Shown: positions 22,676-33,964 of the stretch, piece by piece
How positions within the stretch are numbered: position 1 is the stretch's first letter
Layout: every line of letters begins with the position of its first letter
From: Latrodectus hesperus
Lineage: Eukaryota; Arthropoda; Arachnida; Araneae; Theridiidae
Direction: 5' to 3'
Assembly (NCBI GenBank): GCA_037975125.1
Contig: JAJQOW010000014.1
Location: forward strand, 22,517,914-22,581,913
Length of the DNA: 64,000 nt
Notes under the pieces: model-generated
Told to the model about the DNA's origin: nothing
Databases searched by the model: none
What the model saw: only the letters and a program-made list of their open reading frames with translations
Position numbers and translations under genes: made by a program

Positions 22676-24072
22676 ATGGTTCCATTTTGAATAAATAGCA
22701 TAACAAAACGCCTTCTGTATAACAACAAAGTTTACGCTCAACTGGTGAGCGCTATGGGGTCACATTTTGCACACAAGGGCAACATTCGAATAGAACATGC
22801 AATTTTATAATTTAAAATGATTTCCGAAGGCTATAATACACACAAGAAATATGAGAATCAAGCTCACAATTTCGGCTGGCCTAGGTTTCTCGGGTCAAGT
22901 GACCCTTACCCTCGTTTTTAGCTGACCTGTAGTGTAACTATAACTGTTTTCTGTCTGGCTCTATTATTGGTTTAAGTTTTACTTTGGGGGCGGAGTTTAA
23001 GATTTTCTTATCCAGAGTTTAAACTCTGGGATTGTTTTTGCATATGAGTAAAAAACTTATAATTAAAATTTTCAAGAGAAAATTTAAATTACATTCGTTA
23101 GGAAAGTTTATATAAATTAAAGGTATATAGATTTACACACAAGTGCGATTGAATTATGTTAATGATCAAGCTCACGTAATACTGAAACTAAGACCTGAGC
23201 GTTATCTCTTTTATACTTTGTCTTGACTGGATTTTTTTTTAATTGATTCCGAACCATTATGATCATCTACGCCCAAGATAGGAATCGAACCATCGAACTG
23301 TTAACCTGAATGCTAGCCTCTCTAACAACCACCTAACAACTAAACCTCTCTAACAACTACCAGAAAGCAGTATATACAGAAGACCCATCTATCTTCCTTT
23401 GTTCAACAGAGGGTGGAACCGAACGCGCGACCTTTCGTTCTGAAGAGCGCGGTCCTACCACTAGTCTATGGTGAATCAAGATAAAGTCTTTATTCAGGTA
23501 GACATTATAATGAAATTAGAGTCATACGAGAGTATGTTTTTAAAATATATTATATTAATGATGTGTATTTTCCAACCTCGGCAAACTTTGATTTTTCAAT
23601 GACGTCATACCTTGATTTCTCTTAGAAATAGACTTTGTTAAATGAATATTTTCCAAATTAAAGAGGATGCTTAGTAATGTAATAATAAAAATACTTCATG
23701 AACAGTCAAATGTGTTGAGCAATTTATATTTTTCAAATGCTTCTTTTTATTAATATTATACATATTCTCTTAGTATATTACTCTTCTCTGGTTTAGGTAA
23801 GCAGAAATTAAACATAGGTCCGTTATAGAGACATGTTTCCAATTACCTACGTCTGTCGAAGAAAACCTCTCCAAGAAAACTTGTTATTTTGAGCCATAGA
23901 CAAGTGACGAGATCGATATCCGAGCAGGCTCCTTTGTCTGTTAGCCATTTTCACAGCAGATGAACACATTCTGCATGATATTCAAATGCATTTGATCTTC
24001 TCCAAATCATATTCTTCAGCTTTGACTCATGCTTTTCGAATTAGCTATTCACTGGACATAAAATCAACGGTT
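22676..24072. other. No gene; tRNA-like remnants
   Basis: Minus-strand tRNA-like pieces lie at 23268-23345 (GGTTCGATTCCTAT) and 23405-23472. The second is better preserved (TAGACTAGTGGTAGGACCGC and GCGTTCGGTTCCACC in sense), but its stems do not close well enough for a tRNA gene call. Confidence 0.4.
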
Positions 24073-24905
24073 TCCGCGGTGGTCTGACTGGTTATGGTGT
24101 CGTTTTCACTATCCGAAGGTAGTAAGTTCGAGTCCGACTGAACCCAAAGATCTGTCATGTACGCTAAAGGTGACTGAGCACTTTAATCAGGTCGTGGCCA
24201 CAGAATTGCCTCAATGAAATGCCATCTCAGGGGGTGGCAATCTTTTTGTGGGATCAATTTGAAGACCGCAAAAACCAATGTTCTTAGGTAGGAAAAACGG
24301 AAGATGTATGAAGCTTGGCTCAACACTCCTGGTCAAACCCACGCTAAAAGTATGATCTGTGGATCATCAGCGAGGATAGCCTCTGAAATTCTAAGATGCT
24401 CTAGGCAGAAGATACGTTTAATCGTAGGCTTCATAACCGGGCACTACTATTTCAGAAAACACCTCCATAAAATGGGACTGTTTCAGCAAGACCCTATCTG
24501 CTGGAAATGTCACACGCAAGAAGAAACGGCCAAGCATGTCAGTGACGAATGCGAGGCTCTTGCCCTCCCTAGATTCACTTCTTTAGGCATCATCCATACT
24601 AGAGAGACTCCATTAAAGGGTTATATCGGACATTATTAATAAAGTGGGTGATCCGAGCAACTGGAACTAGGAAACATTGGGTTTGGAGTGAATAGTACAA
24701 AATGCTGATAAAAGCAGAGGTGCCTAATGACATACAAACCCAACTCTACGAAGAAGAAGAAGGGGGTGGCGAGTCAAACTTTAGGAGATCATCTATTTAG
24801 TCCTTGTTTCTTAATTATGAAGACCCCCTGGCGGTTTTTCCCACTAACTGGTTGAGCGCAACTCATGGCTGGGTGTAGGGAGGCGTGCTGGTGCAACAAT
24901 AACAG
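24073..24905 (+). mobile_element. SINE-G split by a LINE-F insertion
   Basis: Head CCGCGGTGGTCTGACTGGTT and B-box-like GTTCGAGTCC (24073-24150), body to 24238. It resumes at 24771 (GAGTCAAACTTTAGG) and runs to CTGGTGCAACAATAACA near 24905. Confidence 0.75.
24239..24760 (+). mobile_element. LINE-F, 522-bp 3' fragment with TSD
   Basis: Flanked by AGGGGGTGGC at 24229-24238 and 24761-24770. From 24304 a 111-codon frame covers the region after RNase H and the knuckle (CWKCHTQEETAKHVSDEC). It ends with the AAG-repeat tail. Truncated at the 5' end, as usual for LINE insertions. Confidence 0.9.
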
Positions 24906-24959
24906 TGGATGAATAACTTGACCAAATATTTCCAATTTTATCATTTAAAAAGAATGGGT

Positions 24960-25245
24960 GCCGACCAACTTGTCTAGTGGTCAGCGTGCCTGACTACGGA
25001 TAAGGAGGTCCTGGCTTCGAATCCCGGTTCTGGCATGGATGCACTTTCGCTCTCTATCTATCCTGTCTTTGTCCTTTCCTTGTATGAATGAGGTGTGAAT
25101 GGTCGCCTACCCTATAAACGGGTCCCTATGGCATGTGTGTACTGAGGAAGTCGGACTCCACACCAAAATAGGGTTCAGTTGAAAAAGTGGAGCAGCGCAC
25201 CCCATGTTGCTAGCCTAGCTGGCATTGACAATGAATGAATGAATG
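24960..25245 (+). mobile_element. SINE-A, full length with perfect TSD
   Basis: The best reference copy of the family. Head CCGACCAACTTGTCTAGTGG, B box GGCTTCGAATCCC, a 286-bp element with a GAAT-repeat tail (ATGAATGAATGAATG). The 13-bp TSD AAAAAGAATGGGT is at 24947-24959 and 25246-25258. Confidence 0.93.
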
Positions 25246-25258
25246 AAAAAGAATGGGT

Positions 25259-25916
25259 AATCGCAAATAATATATTACTATAATAGTTAATATGTTAGTA
25301 CAATTGCTAATATATTAATCTATATATAGAAACGAAAATTAATGTTTGTAATCAATTACCAAATTTCACCAAAACAGATTGTTTAAAACAAAGATCCATT
25401 AAAATAAAAAATAAAATGTATTTTTTAATTACATGATAAAATTCAGGTCATCAGAAATCAAAAGAAAAAATATATAAATCTTGATTAAATCTTTTAATAA
25501 GGTGACGGTTCGACACCTGAATTATTTAATCCAATAAATTTATATTCGTTTCAACTTGAATTTTATTTTGAGTATTTTTATCGCAATCCATTGATATTTA
25601 TTGTCAACGAACACATGCGTGTCTTAATTAATTTAATATTTAACATTTTTTTATTTTTAATTTTTTTTAATAATTTAAACTAAATTTTGTTTATTAATTT
25701 ATAATAATAATAAAAATAATTTAAATTAAGTTAAACTTAATAAAAATTTTAATAATTAAAATTTAAAAAAATTTAACAAAATATTTTTTTGGAAAAGCGT
25801 AATGTATAGTCAGCCGCTGTGTATGGCATGACTGCCCGTGAAACGGTGAGATTCGTGTGAGAAAGAACTTCAGAACAGGTTGCTTAGGGGTTGTCCAAGG
25901 ACAAGCTTCAGTGACG
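25259..25916. other. AT-rich, then a GC-richer patch
   Basis: 25260-25800 is AT-rich, including a short palindromic A/T-run stretch at 25620-25790. From about 25810 composition rises; TGACGTCA lies at 25913-25920. Confidence 0.35.
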
Positions 25917-26044
25917 TCATCGGTTGAATGGTCTCATTTCAGCTTTAGGAGGCGAGCTTTCATCCTTCAGCGCTCTCTCAGCCAACTCGTTCATCAAATG
26001 TGATTCGAAATAAGGCATTCGAGAGGGTTGATTTTCAACAAAAT
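25917..26044 (-). CDS. Candidate terminal exon, unknown protein
   Basis: On the minus strand a 43-codon frame follows an AATTAG acceptor-like site (26045-26050) and ends at a TGA (25917-25919). It encodes MPYFESHLMNELAERALKDE followed by SSPPKAEMRPFNR, helix-like and charged. AATAAA on this strand lies about 220 bp downstream. No motif recognised. The frame is short, so chance is a real alternative. Confidence 0.22.
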
Positions 26045-27590
26045 CTAATTAATGTCATTTGAGATGCTCTAGACTAGGTGCATTTAATTTAAAGGCAGTT
26101 AATATATGAAAAGAAATGCATTTTTAATTTTTTCGTAATTCGTTAATATTTTGTATTTCAGAAATATTCAATTATATTCGTGTGTTTTATCAATTGTTAA
26201 TTAAAAAAAACAGTTTTTAACATTAAAAATGAACTGGCAAACGATTGCAAATTATAAATTATTTATTTATTTATTTATTTTTTTGCTACAAGTTTTAGAA
26301 GAAAAAAACGTAAAATAAAGAACATTTAATTATATCCCAGTTCTTTTTATTTAGCAGAAAAATAATGAATTTTGTTCTTAAACGATTATAAAATAAATAA
26401 TGTTAATATTTTTTGTCAAAAAATATATAGAAAACAAAGAACTGAAAAAACATTCAAATGTATATTTGGACTGTCATGATTTTAATTTAACATCGAATAT
26501 TATTCCATTGATTCACTAACAATTATAGCCTAAGAAATATTAAAATTGTGTTGATAACAAAATTTTTCGGTTATGTTTTTTTTTAGTTTGCTTGAAACTC
26601 AAAGGTAATTTTTTTTTCACAGAAGGGGCTAATTAAACCGGGACTAACAGTTTTAAGTGGATACCAACTCACTAACAACATCTAAATCATAGATGGGATT
26701 CAAACCCACGAACTTTTGAACCGAAGACCAGAATAACAAGACAAAAAAAAATGGAACTAAAAAGTTAAGATTGCGGTATATAACTATATATTATGCATTT
26801 ATAAATTAATAAGATTTTGTTTTATAATTTGATCAACAATACTCATAATTAATAAAATCAAATGTTTCTAATTTATATATCTGATTATTATGTATTTTTT
26901 TTTTTTTTTTTTTTGTAAAAAAGATTTTCATTTGATCTAACTTTTCCCCACATCAGAAACTTTTTGTACTAATTGATAATCTACAGGTAATCAATCATGT
27001 ATCCTAATCTTACTCTAATAAATTTCTTCTTCTTTAATAACATAACAACCTATTACACATCTTAGCGGCCTCTACAGCACGCCTTTTCCCCTCCAGTCTA
27101 ATAAAATTAAAAAGTATAAATATTTGAATAAATCTCGTTATTCTATTTATTTTATAGTTTTTCATTTGTGAAATTATTGTATGAACAATATATATTCTCT
27201 GAAAATAGAAGCCTTCACAGCTGGAAAAGATAAGTTAGTAAAACTTACTTGGCGACATTCGGCATTTAAAAAAAAATCGAAAAAATAGTAAATATTATTT
27301 AAAAGATATTACAAGGGGAATGTTATAAAAAGGGTGATTCGATGCTATAAATATTTTCCGTTTACTTCTGATTGTTATGCATTAGTGATGTTTTTTAAAA
27401 AAGGAAAAAGGATATACTTATTTCTTGAGGCGAGCAGAGTTCCGTGTCGGAATGTTACCTGTCTTAAATCATTACATCATAGTATAAGGAACTTTACACA
27501 GGGTATTCACTATCAAATTATAACTTTCTCAGACTTAATCTGAAACTTTAAAGAGCAGATTATTGGCGAGTACAGAGAAACTTTTGGTGA
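26045..27590. other. AT-rich region with tRNA-like remnant
   Basis: A degraded minus-strand tRNA-like piece at about 26630-26745 (GGGTTTGAATCCCATC), a TTTA-repeat at 26262-26282 and long T runs. No coding signal. Confidence 0.4.
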
Positions 27591-27830
27591 CCAGGTGTAC
27601 TCTATGATGTAACCTTTTTTCCTGAAATGGGGAGAATTTTCCAGAAAGATAACGCTCCTGTTCAAGTACACAGCACTCATCAAGTCATTGTTTGATGAAG
27701 TGTAGGATGAACTGAAATATCTCCTTTGGTTTTTACAATCTTCCTACCTCAATATAAATCAAATCGTTATGTTCTGTGTTAGAGCATTCAGTCCACAATA
27801 GATATCCTTCTTTCTGAACTTTCAATAATG
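27591..27830 (+). pseudogene. Tc1-like transposase relic
   Basis: A broken frame contains IFQKDNAPVQVHSTHQVI, matching the second-Asp block of Tc1 transposases (usual form Q-D-N-A-P-x-H). Shifted frames then give LKYLLWFLQSSYLNI, a decayed version of the block before the third acidic residue. Stops throughout. No terminal repeats found. Confidence 0.45.
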
Positions 27831-28660
27831 CCAATAAAGAATGTTTGAATAATTCTCGCAACTCTATTCTCAGTATATAATTATTCGATTCCTATTTGAA
27901 TACAATATATGTATTATATACTGAAGTCATATGCGTAGTACACGTCATATTTATAAATCTAGGGTTTTCCTTTATTGTGAATACTAGATTAAAAAAATAA
28001 TCAACGAATAAAACAAATAATACAATGAAACTAAGAATTATTATGAATGTAATTATTAAAAAGAACTTTTAGAAAATTTTATTTAAATAGATAAAATTTA
28101 ATAAAATTTACTTCATTTAAATAGATAAAGTAAATTTTTTGTTCACAGAAGAGTTCGAAACTTGACTCCCGTTGTGTTAAGAGGGCACGTTAAATAATCT
28201 TCGGATCTAATGCTACAGTGTTACATAGAAAGTTGAAGTTACACCAATTTGGGTGTTGATTACGTAATTAATCATACATACAAATAGAATGATGTTAATT
28301 GTTTTTAGTGAATTCGGACGACAATAATATGCTGCCGGAAATGAATATCATTACATGATCAATTTAATCATCGCCATATTTTGTTTAAATTTTGACTCGA
28401 TGATCATGTATTTTTCTTCTACTCATTTTGCAATAATTTAAAATAACCTGCATTTCAAACATGACGTAGACATCTTCCTTCCCGAATAACTAAGAATTTA
28501 ATTCTAATAATAGTAATTTGCTGATAAGGCCTTTCCATAAATATCTGATTCGAATACGATTATTTTTTCCGAAAATAAGCATCAGATGCCATTTTTTGAT
28601 TTCCATGAATTATCCATAAAAAGTGTCTTTATGTAAACTCTAACTTCATAAAATGTTTTT
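27831..28660. other. AT-rich, nothing recognised
   Basis: No family or coding signal seen. Confidence 0.4.
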
Positions 28661-28668
28661 TTTTCCAA

Positions 28669-28897
28669 TGACGTCATAAAATGTGGAATTCAATATATTT
28701 ATCGTTTGCATTTAGCAGATTTGTTTTACACGTGACCGTCACGTGAAAAGTGACGTCACAATAGATTGTCGAACTTTGCTATAAGTGAATTTTTTTATTT
28801 ATTTAGGAAGAAAAGAATATTTCTTTCAACTCATTCATTTATTGACATTCTCCAAACAGTTGTGACTGTTAAAATACGCCATTTTTATATGACGTCA
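28669..28897. promoter_or_regulatory. Cluster of three TGACGTCA palindromes
   Basis: Full CRE-type palindromes at 28669-28676, 28751-28758 and 28890-28897, with two CACGTGA-type sites at about 28728-28745. Binding by bZIP and bHLH factors is known for these motifs; a function here is inference. Confidence 0.3.
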
Positions 28898-28899
28898 TA

Positions 28900-31140
28900 T
28901 CACGATAGAAATTTCAGAATGTTCCACACATGTATAAGAACAAAACCGAGACTTGAATATAATTCAAATTATTGTTCTATAAATATTATCAAACAAAATT
29001 AAAGGTATACTTTCTCGAAATAAAAATAGAAATACGTTTGTCACGAGAATCATACACGTCTTCCATAAATCCAACAGTAGAATAAAAAAAAATTGCGCAC
29101 GAAATGCGTGAATCTTTTTGGAATTTTTCTTTTAAGAAATAAATTAATCAAATATTATATTTCCACGTTTCATTGGAATAAGAGAATGATTTTCCTCACT
29201 ATTTTTCGTAATTCGAAAATTTCTTATTATAAAATAATTGTAATTTGTTTTTTCTAATATCTCAGGATTTTCAATATACATAAGTTCAGAGTTGAGAAGA
29301 AAATGTCCTGCCAAAAATAAAATCATTAATTTTTAGAAGGGCATTTATTAATGTTTAAAAAATTTACAGATACATGAATTTAATGGAACAGAGTAATAAT
29401 TTCGGAATAAAATAATAATAATTATTTATAGCTAACGAAAAAGTAAATAATGATTTCGAGAAACAAAAATATTTCATGACTTCTTTGTATCTAAATATTT
29501 GAATGAAAAGTAGAATTTTCGAAGATGCAAGAATTAGAGTTGTAATTTCAAGTATAAAGATAAATTGGTGCACATTCTACTCAGGTTAATGTGTGTGTGA
29601 TTGTATGTTAATTTAAACAACAATTCAGGAAGACAATTGTCAAATTTCGTAAATGTACTAGAAATCTTAGAAAAAAAAAACTAATTTTATTTAATTTTAT
29701 TTTTTTATTCTGGGAAAATATAAGTTTATCGTAACTACTTTGCTTTTGGAAAAAAAAATATTCCATCAATTTTTCTTTATTGAAAGCAAAAACTGTTGTC
29801 AAGGTACTTAATTTGAGGAAAAAATATAAATCCCTTAAAATATAGCAAATGTATTTATTATTTATAATTGTATAAATGCAACATATTTATAACAATACAT
29901 ACTATGTACAATACCATATAGATTATATATAATATAGCATACTATATATTGTAGTGTATTGAATAAAATATAGCTTATACTATTAATACAAAAAATTAGA
30001 AACAGAAAGCTGGACATAGAGCTGAATACATGGAGGGTTCTATTACTTAGAACAAAATAAAAAACAAATTTTGGAATTGTTTAATAACTAAGTAATCAAT
30101 ACGAAAATTTGGTTTTTATTACTCGGTTAGAAGGAAAAAAATTAAAGCAATATTTTGAAAAGCGAATTGTTTATCTTTTTTTTTTGCATACTGGGCTAAT
30201 TAGTTTAGAAATTAAACTTTAAATTGGATTGCGTCCGACTACGGGCATCCAAACACATGTGGGATTCGAACTTACGAACTGATGAACCGAAGTTTGGGCA
30301 AAGGCGACTGCCTACTTAGAAATGGTGTTGTTGAATTTCTGTTGGTTAAAAAAACTAATCTCGTTTGACATTAATCGAATCCAAAAGAGACCTCTGTTAA
30401 TAAGAATGTAGAAGTAGAAGAATAATAAGAATGTAGTCGCTAAATATTTGAAAACAACTATCTACCTTCGTTGGTGCTAGCATCTGATTCCATTTTTTAC
30501 TGTTCGACAGGTTTTGTGGCAACAACCAATTTTTTTCTAAAATCTTTTGAGTTGATCTGAGATTTCATTCACCAGAAGATTTTGACTAGCGGGAAGAAAC
30601 GATGTTACCAGGAGCTCTTCGTTGCACCATAAGGCGAATTTTCGATATTTTCATTTTTTCTCTACTCTTTGATCTGTTCATTATCCATTTCAGCATGTTT
30701 AACGTAAATCTAGGATATTGCAATGCGTTCCGGTTGCCTATTTCAGCCACCAGATGTCACTGAATGCAATACAAAATTTTAGTGAGTAAATTTAGCTGGC
30801 ATCTAGGGAAATTGGGACTCACTCTGGTCCTAAGTATAGTCGGTAAGGGAGCGCTTTCTAGAGTGACATGACCCTCTAGTCCTATCTACTGATCCGATCT
30901 TCTCTACTGTTCGATCCTATCTACTATTGAACAGCGAAAGATATGTGTTGAGCTTCAGTTTTCTGAAGTCGGAATGGGACCTTAGAAGTTTTTTTAAGGT
31001 TTCCTCCTTTGTAACATGACCCGCTATTTATGGAAAGATTTCCCGGAAGGCAATGTACTTAATGGTCATTGAAATGACTTACAACAGCCTTCATCCGTTA
31101 GCCTGTCCATAACGCGTGTTTTTTTTAATTTTTTTAAAAT
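28900..31140. other. No gene recognised
   Basis: AT-rich with a minus-strand tRNA-like remnant at about 30225-30315 (GTTCGAATCCCACATG). From 30560 to 31100 the sequence is less AT-rich and may be old repeat debris that I cannot name. Confidence 0.4.
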
Positions 31141-31432
31141 AACGGCAGGCATTTGGGTGACAAACCTTTCGCCACAACAATGATCGAAAACTGCTTCTCA
31201 TTTGCCGTTACCCAGCGGGCACCTGTGAACCAAATCACAGAGGGGAGTAGCGTTACCCACGCCATACCACCAGAAACCCGTTTATAGGGCGGGCCACATT
31301 CATACAACATCACAGTAGAAAGGACAGAGAGAACAGAGAAAGAAAGTAACATCCATGCCTGAACCGAGATTCGAACCCGGGACCCACAACTCAGGAGTCA
31401 GGAATGCTAACCACTCAACCATCGGTCAGCTG
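31141..31432 (-). mobile_element. SINE-C (distinct tRNA-like SINE)
   Basis: The minus-strand head gives GATGGTTGAGTGGTTAGCAT and B box GGGTTCGAATCTC. It shares the GGCATGGATGTTACTTTCTT junction and the CCTATAAACGGG motif with SINE-A, but the tail (CCCAAATGCCTGCCG in sense) is different. The only copy in the window. Confidence 0.65.
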
Positions 31433-32124
31433 AACGCGGTGTTGATGGTTATGTTACTGCGATAAGTTTCTATTAACTTATGCCTACCAAAATCAAAACA
31501 AGTGACCATTTCGTAATTTTGCATCAGAATCAAATGATGAGATTGAGAGCGATGAGATTTGACCACTGTCCAGTACTTTCCAAGCCCTAGAGGGTCCAAG
31601 GCTAATGCCATTTCTCCAAACACATGTTTAAGGAACTTTTCCCTCCTAATGATTTCTTTAAGATTCAGGCATTCTCTTAAAAGCAGTAGTATATAAAATC
31701 TTAGCTATTGTTCACAATGAAAAATATTCCCTACTTTCATTGCATGCTTTGAATTAGGACATTCTAAGCCATGGAATCTTGGAGCATGAAATATTCCCAG
31801 CAGCTTGCGAAAGATGGCGCTGGATTTGTTTATTTTCCGGTATAAATCACGTCAGCCGACGGCTGCAGACCGAATTACTCTCGCTCTCCAAAGGGAGCTC
31901 CCAAAAGATCTTGATTAATCACCTCGGGGCGAAAGAATTCCCCAAGAAGACACGTCGAAATTAAATAAGATTCCGAGGAACTATATTTCTCTAATGTGTT
32001 GTTTAAGTTTGCCCCAAAGAGAGTGGGAAATAAAAGAGCTTTTCTGCCTTACTTGGAATGAAAAATTCATTTCCCGCTGGAGTTAACGTTGAAAATGAAT
32101 CTTTCATCCACTCTTCCCATTGGC
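31433..32124. other. No confident gene; GC-richer patch at 31.77-31.96 kb
   Basis: The patch holds a GCCATGG start context at 31769-31775 and an open frame to a GTATAAAT donor-like site near 31839; see findings. Confidence 0.3.
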
Positions 32125-32345
32125 CTAGATGTCGATCACGTGACGGGAAGTAGCGGTACTGTACCTGACTCAGCCGAAGACCATCGTGCAGAGCTGTCCT
32201 AGGCACGTTAAAATGGAGAATAGGGTGCCAGCTCAAGTGTGACCTCGTCACCTGACCTTGGTTTAAAATTACGAGGCGAAAATCCCAAACTTCTTCGAAA
32301 AATAACCTTAAAGCATAGTCCAGGGCTCGCCGGCACCACTATGCA
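32125..32345 (+). mobile_element. Degraded SINE: G body, H tail
   Basis: ACTCAGCCGAAGACCATCGT and GGCACGTTAAAATGG match SINE-G. After 32230, GTGACCTCGTCACCTGACC and AGTCCAGGGCTCGCC match the SINE-H tail. Confidence 0.6.
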
Positions 32346-32685
32346 AGTATGCAAGTTAAGAGTTCCATTGTGTCCAGTATTCTTTCGCTAGTGTAGCATG
32401 GCGTGAAGAGGGTGGTTGTTTGTTGTTGCAACAGCATACTTCCTTCTACCAGGCCCGGAGCTGGATTCTACCAGATGAAGTGGCCAGCTGAAATGTCAAG
32501 TTCATCACTTGATTTCGGTTCACAGTGACAACTGGCTATGTTTAGTTACACAAATTGGCAACAGTTAGAAGCTTTAGATGAATATGTATAATTTAATTTA
32601 TACTTATTTGATTTGGATTTTTTGTCGGAATCATTTTTTACACACATTTTCAGTTGGATTTTTATTTATATCTTAAAAGAGAGAT

Positions 32686-33110
32686 TCTTCTTCTTCTTCA
32701 TTGGCCTGACAGCCCAGGGTGGGGCTTTGCCTTCCTCAGAAGTGCATACCAGGACCTTCTATTTTTGGATAAGGTCATCCAGTTTGTCACTTTTAGAGTT
32801 TTTAGGTCATTTTCAAGGCAGTCACGCCATTGGAGTTTCGGTCGTCCTCTTCTTCTGGTGACAATGGGGCGAGCCAAGAAAAAATTTTTTTTTGTCACCC
32901 GATTGTCATTCATTCAGCTCAAATGTCCTGCCCATTTTAATCTCTGTATTGAGATGAATTTAACAATATCTGGTTCTTTATATAGTTTATAGAGCTCTCA
33001 GAATGAGTTCTTCTTCGCCATGTAATCTCACATTTTATTCCACCAAAGATGCTTCTTAAAGTTTTTCTTTCAAAAATGGAAATGGTTTCTTTGTCCTTAA
33101 AAGAGAGTGC
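32686..33110 (-). mobile_element. LINE-I 3' end with conserved C-terminal block
   Basis: On the minus strand 32913-32698 encodes VTRRRGRPKLQWRDCLENDL then KTLKVTNWMTLSKNRRSW and LLRKAKPHPGL. This G-R-P-K-x-x-W-x-D ... D-L-K-x-L ... W ... N/D-R-x-x-W ... A-K-x-H-x-G-L pattern is the usual C-terminal tail of a widespread arthropod endonuclease/reverse-transcriptase LINE. Upstream (33110-32920) a frame-broken part reads TISIFERKTLRSIFGG. The 3' tail is a GAA repeat (32686-32700). 5'-truncated and inactive. Confidence 0.8.
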
Positions 33111-33334
33111 AAAACACTACAAACATATGCGCCTGAATGTCGGAATCCTACACACAACCTGATGAACTGAAGGCCACATCACTAATCATTCACCTAATGT
33201 CTCGGTGAAAACACATTTAGATTCACAATCCTTGTTGTGTTCAGTTGGTAATTAAAGTGTGCATAAATTGTATTAAAAATATCAAGAAGATGCTTCATTT
33301 TAAAGCATCAACGCATACAATTGATAGCAAAGAC

Positions 33335-33610
33335 TATAGTGGTCTGGTTGGTGAATGCGGATCCCAACTTACTCGAATATTCGCCGTGTTCACTACAGGT
33401 GTCTGGAGTGCCTTCAATAAGGTCGTGATCTCGATGTCCTTCAAGTATAAAAGTATACAACTGAGGTGATAATGATAACTCTGGGGAGGATACTCCTGGG
33501 GTAGTACGTCAAATATTGGAGGATCTTCTGCTTGGCCTCTGTTTCTAACTGACCCAGAGGCTTCCATCTAACTGGTGGAGTCCAACTCTAGGGATACAGG
33601 AAGGTATGCG
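33335..33610 (+). mobile_element. SINE-G, degraded
   Basis: GTGGTCTGGTTGGTGAATGC head, GGAGGATCTTCTGCTTGGCC body, and CATCTAACTGGTGGAGTCCA near the end. The B-box region is decayed. A minus-strand tRNA-like remnant precedes it at 33120-33205. Confidence 0.6.
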
Positions 33611-33964
33611 GGAGATTATCTGGCAAGTAAGTTCAAATGGTTGGAAGCAACGAAAGCTTTATTCAGGATAGATTGCAAAAAGGAAGTTTTCCTATCATAT
33701 TTTATGGTCAAAAGAAAAGAAAATCCTCTTTGGATACACATAGAAAGCAAGGATACATTCATGTTTTGTAAAGTTCTGGATGTTCCAAAATTAAAAATGG
33801 TGACAACTTTTTCAAACTACATTAAAACCCCAAACATTCCTCCCGAGAATCTTTAAATCTTACAGAATGGGTCTTGATGAAATCTCATAACTAGGTCAAT
33901 CCGAATGAAGGAAACTTCTAAGAACCATACGGTGTGGTTAATATATATCGCAGATGCATGCCTA
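33611..33964. other. Unassigned, open for about 80 codons
   Basis: The plus strand is open from 33575 to 33856 (includes FMVKRKENPLWIHIESKDTF), possibly retroelement debris; no motif recognised. Confidence 0.3.

Noticed and set aside
23405..23472. Possible tRNA gene on the minus strand
   Set aside because: A- and B-box-like text is present but the acceptor and anticodon stems do not pair convincingly; better read as a SINE remnant.
24960..25035. SINE-A heads as true tRNA genes
   Set aside because: They continue into a conserved 200-bp body with a repeat tail and TSDs, so they are SINE promoters and not tRNAs.
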